Origin: Deinandra increscens subsp. villosa
Taxonomy: Eukaryota; Streptophyta; Magnoliopsida; Asterales; Asteraceae
NCBI GenBank assembly: GCA_039602395.1
Contig: JBCNJP010000025.1
Span: 41,146,922-41,210,921, forward strand
Direction of reading: 5' to 3'
Length of the DNA: 64,000 nucleotides
A program made the position numbers and the translations under genes. This document shows, one piece after another, positions 57,101 to 64,000 of this stretch (position 1 is the first letter of the stretch; the number at the start of each line of letters is the position of its first letter). The notes under the pieces are model-generated. The model ran no database searches, had not been told where the DNA came from, and worked only from the letters and a program-made list of their open reading frames with translations.

Positions 57101-57723
57101 AGGATCTGCGAGTATACCCTTTTAATGGGTCATTCCATATGTTTTACGTTAGTTTTGGATCACCCCTACAAATTCATTTAGTTGGAACTTTAGTGGATCC
57201 AATTATCCAAATCCAATCTTTAGAAAGGCCTACACTCGAGCATAACGATGGGGATCCAATTGTCCAAATCCAGTCTTTATAAAGGCCTACACTCAAGCAC
57301 AAAGATGGTTCAACCTTTCAAAGGAAAAGTAATAATGGCTGCTACTTCTGCAAAGATAATAAATTTGTTCACTCTTCTGTCCATTTTTTTCTGAATTTTT
57401 ATTAGAAATGTTGGCATGGCAGCCTATTCTATTTGCACTAGAGAATTCAGGAGGTATAATACAGATCCCAAATCTTAACAATTATCGACCCTCCCCATGT
57501 AACTCGTCACCTGAATTTTTTATTTTTGATGTTTGGTTTCTATTGCTAATACGATACGTGGCTACATGCACATTAGATTTCGAATCAGATTTTTAAATTC
57601 AAAGCATGATTTTGTTAGGACATTGGAAGCGCTTTATAACACTTCATTTCGGATTATGTTCTGCAGATAGACCACAAGAAGAAAGACTACAAGTTCGGGT
57701 TTGGGTTGACAGTCGGAGAATAG
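51137..57723 (+). CDS. TOM40: Mitochondrial import receptor subunit TOM40 (11 exons)
   Basis: TOM40 is the beta-barrel channel of the outer-membrane TOM complex that admits nuclear-encoded preproteins to mitochondria. Exons by splice sites and frame: 51137-51266, 52032-52113, 52202-52301, 52386-52481, 52568-52618, 52778-52843, 53045-53146, 53913-53981, 54056-54139, 55833-55928, 57667-57723. All introns are GT-AG and the exons sum to 933 bases, 310 codons plus TAG, matching the usual plant length (about 309). Recognisable segments: VDYMNLPCPIPYEEIHREAM, LFGRILTDGRLSARLK, MFNFDYKGTDYRTQLQLGNG, SLGGEVFWAGQHRKS, YMSRDVTASFGYDYILRQ, GKIDSNG, and the C-terminal beta-signal-like FGFGLTVGE. The start is the ATG in ACAATGGCA; the N-terminus is short and Pro/Thr-rich as in relatives. 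No stops or frameshifts, so it is probably functional. Introns 9 and 10 (about 1.7 kb each) are enlarged by insertions. Confidence 0.97.
51297..51390. repeat. Tandem duplication in TOM40 intron 1
   Basis: ACTTATTCGTTTGATGCTGA followed by TCTATAA and a poly-A run occurs twice in tandem; a third partial copy (ACTTATTCGTTTGAT) follows. Confidence 0.85.
53452..53650. repeat. Direct repeat pair in TOM40 intron 7
   Basis: A roughly 58 bp unit (TACTATTATCAAATGTTATA, AGGGAKAGTCTCA, GTATGAGACTAGTGT) occurs at 53452-53509 and 53591-53648 with a few mismatches. Confidence 0.85.
54421..55507. mobile_element. Pack-MULE in TOM40 intron 9
   Basis: The 9 bp direct repeat GCTAATCAA (54412-54420 and 55508-55516) flanks a 1087 bp element. 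It starts GGGTTATTGGATTTAAATAA and ends with the inverted complement. The terminal inverted repeats extend about 125 bp with few mismatches, through CCCAACT..., CCAAACTTTCC and TTCTTCTGGCAGTCCCAAAC. A 9 bp duplication and long inverted repeats are hallmarks of Mutator-like elements. The interior (54690-55290) encodes no transposase but is gene-like and GC-rich, so it is a Pack-MULE. It lies wholly within the intron and does not touch the splice sites. Confidence 0.93.
54690..55300. pseudogene. Gene-like interior of the Pack-MULE
   Basis: A CACCACCACCACCGCT-rich array (54696-54850) is followed by a GC-rich segment open in several frames. On the plus strand a 208-codon frame ends at 55303 with a Thr/Arg-rich stretch. 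On the minus strand a frame from 55236 reads MPGLRQASSGHDSGQSGDGS. Composition and codon-like content suggest captured exon sequence, but I do not recognise the parent gene and cannot choose the coding strand. Confidence 0.4.
57197..57306. repeat. Two-copy tandem repeat in TOM40 intron 10
   Basis: GGATCCAATTRTCCAAATCC, then TTTAKAAAGGCCTACACTC, is repeated with a period of about 55 bp. Confidence 0.85.
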
Positions 57724-59200
57724 ATAAAAACATGAGCCCAGATGCAAAATTTTAGGATTTAAACTTATTTTTGAGTGACAAAGCAAGTCTTGTCTTCTTT
57801 TATTTATAATTTATGATGATGGACAAAAAATCAGTTTTGTACTTATTTTCAGCTGCTGCATTGAGAGTTTAGAGCCTAAGATAATTTCATAGTTATTAAA
57901 TTGTGCAGCTTTGGTATGTAATTCAGTTGAATTCCTATATGAAGATATTGCATTAAATTGAAATTGACAATACATTCTTTTTTGGCAGAAGAGTAATGAA
58001 TCTTATTATTAAAATGTCGATGCTCCTTTTGCGTGTGTATTAGGTTTCTATCAGTTTGGACCAACAGAACTGAAGTTACCAGTACCAGAATGTTCATAAC
58101 TTCAGTGTAGAATTATCGGTATCTGAGTGATTCAACCTTTCATACTATATGGTGTGCTCATGTTCTTCTCCCAAGTTCACAATGGTGGTTAAGCTGCGGT
58201 TCTGGGTTGGTGGTCTGAAATGAGGCCCTGTTATATGGGTCAAGCTAGTAGACAAGATCATTATCTCGATGTGTATGCATGTGGCACGAGGATGCCCAAT
58301 TTTACGAGTCAAGATACTGGGCAAGATGGATCCAGAAATCTCATGTGGGATGACATGATGTAACATTGAGACCTGGTGTAATTATCAATAGTCCTTAAAG
58401 CCAATCTAGAGAGTGCTGTAGGTATTGTCGTCATGAGAGTGTGTATGATTCGGTTGTGAGTGAATGCCGCAATCAAAATGTTCAAGGTCTAGATAATACA
58501 CATGCAAATACGCGTAACGTGTGAGTTCCTAATTCCTCGTGTTTATATGCTATGAACGTGTTAGAAATGTTTACCCCTTTTCTAACGTTGATCTTTTGGG
58601 ATTCCTAAATGATTAAGAGTGTCGCACGTGTCAAAAATCTTCATCATGTGAAAACTGATTTCGCATTCAGGCTCTTTATGTTCGACGTAATTTTTGTAGA
58701 AGCATGTCGTGCTCGGCTTTCAACCTACAAACAGTGTCTAATATGACTCGTCTACAAAATATCTAGTTTTCTCTTGGTTTCATCATTTAAGGACATACCG
58801 TATCAACACTCACTTTTCTGGTTGTTTTCTAAACGCTAACTACATATACGAGTTACAAATTACATAACATGACATTATACGCTACTCTTAGGATTATATG
58901 CATTTTTGTATCTTTTAGCTTGTTTATTCACAGGGTTGGACTTTGAGACGGTGGACGGACATGCCTTTTTATGCTCATGAAGAACACAAGTCTATTACAA
59001 GCTGTAATTCATCATGAACACAAGTCTATTACAAGCTGTAATTCATCTGACATTCTCACTGTATTGATTAGTAGGGTATTAGTAACATGTCGTGAGCTTT
59101 TTGGTTTCTAATCTCATACCCTTGAAAAGAAAGTAGGCATGCTAAAGTTTCAATCAACTCGTCATAGTGTTTAATATATTCTTCGCAATCCTATTGTTGT
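57724..59200. other. TOM40 3' UTR and intergenic DNA
   Basis: The first few hundred bases are probably the 3' UTR; no clear polyadenylation signal is assigned. The rest has no convincing coding frame. A 33-34 bp unit (GAACACAAGTCTATTACAAG, CTGTAATTCATC) is tandemly duplicated at 58980-59047. Confidence 0.6.
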
Positions 59201-59508
59201 TTGATTTTAGAGTTAATTACAGATTGCGTCCTTGTGGTTTGTAAACTCTTTTGGATTAAGTCTAAAGGTTTAAAAAATTTCGTCTCGAAGTGTGAGGTTT
59301 CTAATCCTTTGCCAATTGCATCCCTGGCACCAACGATGTTAAATGTTACCGTTAACAACCCTCACATGTGCCAGTCACGTGAGGGTATCTTCGTCATTTT
59401 ACCTGAACCACTTTTAAAGAGACTTACAAAACAAACAACCCTAATGTTCACATCGTCAATCTCAACCCTATGGCTACACTCCCTCTCTCGTCACTCTCAA
59501 CCCCATGG

Positions 59509-59891
59509 ATGAATAATTCGAAGATGGTGATCTGCAAAACATGTGGGTTTGCCACAATCATACGTACCTCCTCCATGACAGCAAACCCAGGTCGGAGATT
59601 CCATTGTTGTGCTAGGCCAGTAAGTTAATTTTTGATTTGTAGACCTTCATACTTGTCAATTTTAGGGTTAACTTTCTCATCTCTTCTTGTCTTACTTAAT
59701 TTTATGCTAAACAGGGTTCAAAATGTGGGTTTATAAGTTGGGTTGATCCTCCAGTTTCTGAAAGGGCACCCAAATCCTACGCAAGTATCAAGATAATTGC
59801 AAATGATTGGAACATGAAGTTCAAATCTAAAATTTGTTGTGGTTTTGAGTTGGGTGTTCTTTTTGATGTATTTTGTTGGGAAATGGTGTAA
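59509..59891 (+). CDS. Small GRF-type zinc-finger protein, two exons
   Basis: Exon 1 (59509-59619) and exon 2 (59715-59891) join across a GTAAGT...ACAG intron to 95 codons. The N-terminal 50 residues form a GRF zinc finger: CKTCGFATIIRTSSMTANPG, RRFHCC, then KCGFISWVDPP, with the expected CxxC...C...C spacing and the FISWxDP signature. GRF fingers bind single-stranded nucleic acid in several repair proteins, and related small plant proteins are frequent near MULEs. The C-terminal 35 residues (IANDWNMKFKSK, CCGFELGVLFDVF) match nothing I know. The start is the first in-frame ATG; another Met lies five codons on. No stops, so it may be expressed. Confidence 0.7.
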
Positions 59892-60499
59892 TTTTAAGTA
59901 GTAAGTTTAGAAGGCTATTATCTATTTGAACAAATTGATCAATTTTAAGTATTATGTTGTGATGATCAATTTGACAATGTACTATTAGCAATATGAAATG
60001 AAGAATGTGCTTATCTCATTTGCAAAATGTTGTAAATTGATCCAACTAGACAACAATGGTTGTAAATGGCCATGGACAGTAATGGTTACACACTTAGTGT
60101 GTTTGACTAATTTGTTCAAGAGTACATGTGGTATAAATGGGTTGTTTGTCTCATTTGGTCAAAATGCATGTTCAAAATGTAGCCAAGACATGTATAAAAC
60201 CACAAGGCAATAGAAGCCACAGTTTCATAATTGCAGGAAACATGTTCAAAATATAACCAAAAGCTACATGTTCAAGATACAACCAAAATGGGGACCATAA
60301 CACTAGTGGTCTCTAACTGCAACCAACATTGTTTAAAAAAACAGTCTTAAACAAGCTTCTAACAAAGCTAACAGCCAACATGTTCATAATATTAACAAAC
60401 ATAAAGCATAAAATCAGAAACTCTAAACACCATCTTGTGGAGCTCTTTATGAAACTGGTTGTGATGACCCCTACCCATTACAAGACATTGAACTGTTTC

Positions 60500-62880
60500 C
60501 TTGTTTTTTTTTTCATTTACAACAAGTGACAGTATTTCCCTTCCTAGCCAACTTACCATCTTTGCAAATCCCTTCAGCCAACTCTACAACAGATTTCTTC
60601 CTTTTCTTCTTAGGCCTTCCAACCTGAGTGTGATGTTTTGGAGGTGTTAATGTTGTTGGCCACCTTGATGGCATCCACTCTAATCTCCGATTGATTGGCT
60701 CAAGTGTGTGCTGGTAACAGTCCTCCAAGTATCCAACCTGTAGGCTTTATCCACCCATTTCTCAGCAATTTCAAAATCTGGATGATCCTTTACATAATCT
60801 AAAATACATGCCACTGCATGTTTGCAAGGCATCCCAGAAAGCTACCATCTTTTACATGAACAAAATTTTGTATCTAAATCAACAACAACCTGATCTCCCC
60901 ATGGTCCATTCACCTGATACTTGTTGAAACTAGCTACAATGACATTGTATTCATTTGCCAAAGTCTTGATTAAATTGAATGTCTTTGTGGCAGTGGTGTC
61001 AATGGCCCATCAACCTTTGCTATCTTCTTGTGCACAAGTGAAATCTTCTTCATCAAATACTTCTTGATGTACTTCAAACAAGTGATTATTGATTTATCCC
61101 TTCCCCCAACCAACTGTTTATTGAATACCTCACATAGGTCGTTCAATAGTAAATCAGATTTTGGTCTTTTTGCATAATATACATATATGATCCAAAATGA
61201 GAAATGAATGATGTAATTTAAACAATTATAATGACAACAACTTACCACTAAAGTGGGATCTGCTCCAATGCTTTGCTGGTATTTCCTTTAACCATTAATG
61301 CAAGTCTGCATCTTGTTTTCTAACTGCTTCCATCCTCTTTTCAAATGATGGAACTGTTATGGCAGTTGCACACTTCCAAAGCAGATCCTTCAACACATCC
61401 CTTCTCCACTTTGATTTCATATTATGATGAATATGTCTCAGACAAAACCTGTGTTCAGCAACTGGGAAAACCTTTTGCAAAGAAGGTATGAGACCCTTCA
61501 AATTAAGGTAATGATTAAATAATAGTTAGCAAAATCATTACACTAATTAAAATGAGAAATAAATACATTAAAGAGATTACCTTTTGTCTGTAACTGATGA
61601 AGGTAAAATTAGAATTAACATCCAGATCCAGATCTTGACCAAGGCATTCAGGAAACCAAGTCCATGACAAGAGCGTTTCAGCCTCCACAATGGCATATGC
61701 CACTGGGTAAATCCAATTATTTGAGTTAACACCAACTGCAGTAAAAACCTGTCCTGGGTAGTGGCCCTTCATAAAACATCCATCTAAACCTAACAGATCT
61801 CTCCCACATGCCTTAAACCCATCTCCTAAAGCAACAAAACATATATAAATCCTCTTAAACTGTCTAGCTGGACTAGTTGGATTACATTAACTCTCAACAT
61901 CTATTTTGATACTTGTGCGAGTGTTAGATCTAATAAGCTCCTCACAATGTTCCCTTAAAATACTATATTGAGCTGTGTAATCACGATGTATTTTCTTGGA
62001 AGCCAAAGTCTTTGCCCTAAAATTTTTAGCAATTGACACATGTAACTGATCCAGACTTTGTAGCTGCCGTTGTAGGGATTTGAGAGGTATGGTGGGGTTT
62101 GCCTCAACTATTGACTGAATTTCTTTGGTAATTGTAGAAGCTGTGTAAAGCTTCACATTCATGGTTGTCAAACACTCGTGTTCTGTATTAAACATCTTCA
62201 TACACCATACAGTGTCATTATTTTTTCTTGAAATTTGCAAAGACCAAGGGCAAGTGGGGGTAGGGAATCTTTTCTTTTTAGGTTGTATAGTTAATTCACC
62301 TTTACCTACCCCCTTGGCTGCTTTTAGTTTCCTAGGCCCACTAGATGATTCAACAACTTCACTTGTACTCTTGCATATATTATTTGCACCATTACCATAA
62401 CAAACAACTCTCATCCTCACATTATCATTACTAACAAGTGCAAGTTGCCTCCCACTATTAACTGCAGTTCTTATAACCATATCATTGATTTCCTCCTTAC
62501 ACATAATTGTCTGACCCACATATAATGGGGCTATGTAATCTGCCTTCCAATTTGACTGCATCTTCTTCAAATTTTTAATACCTTTTTCAAAAGGAGTGTC
62601 ATTCTCAGAGTCTTGACTATCAAAATCATCCAAGTACATCTCAGAAGTCTCCTCATTCTCAGAAACATCACCATCTTCCTCACCAAAATTCACATCAACA
62701 TGAACCCTGAACTCCTCCATGTCCACTGCCACATCCCCTATCAAATTATCTTCATCTACAATGAAGTCTGAGTCTTCAGACTCACTATCATCACCCTCAG
62801 CCTCACACTCTTCAGACTCACCATTCTCACTCTCAGCCTCACCATCCTCACCCTCACACTGACCAGCCTCATAAATTGAT
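60500..62880 (-). pseudogene. MuDR/MURA-type transposase, decayed
   Basis: Order on the minus strand: an acidic N-terminus (SESEDSDFIVDEDNLIGD); a MuDR plant N-domain with CPWSLQISRKNNDTVWCMKM and FNTEHEC; a helical region LRRSN-like (HCEELIRSNTRTSIKIDVES); then a stop. MULE core pieces follow: LLGLDGCFMKGHYPGQVFTA with the first catalytic Asp, and TFISYRQK with Tyr where relatives have Asp (SDRQKGL). After an intron-like break at 61515-61568 come GLIPSLQKVFPVAEHRFCLR and HIHHNMKSKW. A SWIM zinc finger reads FCSCKRW, stop, LSGMPCKHAVA. The tail is basic with GRPKKKRKKS, probably a nuclear localisation signal, in a shifted frame. Two or more stops plus loss of an Asp indicate that it is inactive. 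Confidence 0.85.
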
Positions 62881-63035
62881 CAGCATCACCATGATCAGTC
62901 TCAGCATTACCATCATCACTATGGTTTCCCTCAACATCACCAGCCTCGCCATGGTTACCCTCAACATCACTAGCCTCACCATGGTTACCCTCAACATCAC
63001 CAACCTCACCATTGTTACCCTCACCATTGTTACCA
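62880..63035 (-). repeat. 30 bp coding-type tandem repeat upstream of MURA
   Basis: On the minus strand GGTAACCATGGTGAGGCTRG, then TGATGTTGAG, is repeated about four times. It keeps one frame and would encode GNHGEASDVE units, continuing into the acidic N-terminus after a one-base frame change near 62870. It may be a repeat expansion of the transposase N-terminus. Confidence 0.75.
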
Positions 63036-63059
63036 TGCCTTTACTTGTTTTGTGTTGAT

Positions 63060-64000
63060 ACACATACGTGGAAAAGTTATAATACTTATAACTGTTTTAA
63101 AGTTATTATTACCTGTTATTACTTTTTCGGGAAGGTTATAATAAACGGGTAATATAAAGAATGAAATTTTTATGTAAAGCTTTGAGAAATGAAAAATGTG
63201 AATGTTTGGTCTAAGCCTATGTATAGGACTAAGTGTCGGGTAAATATGATCTTATTAGCCTTGTTATGCAAGACCCATAACATTATATTTATGAAACGCT
63301 TATATTCATATACGGGTAATGGACTGGTGTTGAAACGGTTATGAGTCCAAATACAAGAGTTATTTAAATGGACTTTTGAAAATGATGAAAAGATTTAGAA
63401 GGTTGAAAAGGTTTTAATCTAAGCAGATATTGTCTAGTGAAAAGGGAAGAGGTGGTTGTGCAACTAGAAGCGGGGAATGACGGTTCCCCGGGGTAACGAT
63501 GGTTACTCTATGAAAGGTTTCGGGTGGCGACGGTTGCCCGAGGAACTAACGTGGTTCCAATAGACAATGCTTAGTAGAATGAATGGTTAAATGTTTTGGT
63601 ATAATTCTGTTATGTCTTATACTTGATAAAGGATAAATGTTTTGGTATAACTATGTTATGTTTTATACCTGATAAATGTTTATAAAGAAGGGGTCGTTAG
63701 GCCCAAGTGTTTGAGGTAAACCTTTCAAGGAAAGGTAAAGTTTTAAAATACTTAGAACTCACCAGCGTAAGCTGACCTTTAAAAGCATGTATGTCAGGTA
63801 TCAGTGATTAAAGTAGCAAGGGAATGGCTCTAGCAAGGGCCGATTAGATAGGCAAGCTATCAGGAAAGACTCGGTAGTAGACTGGCATAGCTATAGATAA
63901 GATCTAGTTATTAGATTATGTTGTTATCTTCCTTACTATTGTAACTTGTTATATATATAAATGAAAAGTTTTTTTATTTCCGCTGCTTAGTTATCTCTGT
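63060..64000 (+). repeat. Partial gypsy LTR at right edge
   Basis: AGAACTCACCAGCGTAAGCT, then GACCTTTAAAAGCATGTATG with TCAGGT (63748-63801), matches in order the sense-strand segment of the 5.1 kb LTR near 7690-7625 and of the solo LTR near 23030. GGGGTAACGATGGTTAC and GGTGGCGACGGTTGCC words (63440-63560) are tandem-like. The left boundary near 63060 is an estimate; the right end is outside the window. No gene is seen. Confidence 0.55.

Larger units (their letters stand above)
59205..63060. mobile_element. MULE with MURA-type transposase and GRF zinc-finger gene
   Basis: The left end (GAGTTAATTACAGATTGCGT, CCTTGTGGTTTG..., followed by an ACCGTTAAC-rich stretch, about 59205-59400) resembles long MULE terminal inverted repeats. 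Inside are a small plus-strand gene with a GRF zinc finger and a minus-strand MURA transposase. The matching right inverted repeat is not found before 63060, where gypsy-LTR-like sequence begins, so the element is probably truncated there. MULEs with a second, host-like ORF are known. Confidence 0.7.

Overview
The window is nuclear DNA of a flowering plant. It holds an intron-rich host gene with GT/AG introns, and nearly everything else is nested retrotransposons, Mutator-type elements, a Helitron and MITEs. The style of the repeats (Athila with reiterated CACGCCCCGTG motifs, SIRE-type gag-only elements, very long TGTCACACC... gypsy LTRs) suggests a large eudicot genome, most likely Asteraceae of the lettuce group. 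That placement is an inference. There are no prokaryotic features, no rRNA and no CRISPR array. Positions 42879-43378 are 500 N, an assembly gap.

Layout. 1-27.6 kb is a nested stack. The outermost layer is an Athila-type Ty3/gypsy element on + (pol pieces at 12474-15893 and 21868-22030, 3' region at 22031-22690 and 25796 to about 27590). Three elements are inserted in it. (i) A minus-strand gypsy element has a 5.1 kb LTR at 7349-12473 and is itself split at 5349/5350 by a minus-strand Ty1/copia element (1-5349). (ii) A pol-less gag-only LTR element (15899-21867) has the target duplication TTTAC. (iii) A 3.1 kb solo LTR (22691-25795). 27.6-30.9 kb is a row of three elements each flanked by (TA)n microsatellites. 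About 30.9-36.0 kb is a Helitron-like element carrying exon fragments of a class XI myosin and probably of a DEAD-box helicase. 36.3-43 kb holds LTR fragments and a second gag-only element, whose leader lies in the opposite orientation to its body. 43.4-49.7 kb is a non-autonomous gypsy-type element with two LTRs and unknown ORFs.

The one clear host gene is TOM40 (51137-57723, +), the mitochondrial outer-membrane import channel. Its 11 exons join in frame to 310 residues. Intron 9 holds a complete 1087 bp Mutator-type element with long terminal inverted repeats, a 9 bp target duplication and gene-like interior sequence (Pack-MULE). 59.2-63.06 kb is a larger MULE with a decayed MURA transposase (-) and a small spliced GRF zinc-finger gene (+). 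The window ends in a partial gypsy LTR.

The most unusual pattern is that several unrelated retroelements each carry their own short CpG-containing word, repeated many times in the leader or interior and usually again in the LTR: CGATCGG (copia), GGTACG (gag-only A), GTTCGG (gag-only B), TAACGG/CCGTTA (non-autonomous gypsy) and CACGCCCCGTG (Athila). The two microsatellite MITEs show the same theme, with one scaffold and a different reiterated palindrome in each.
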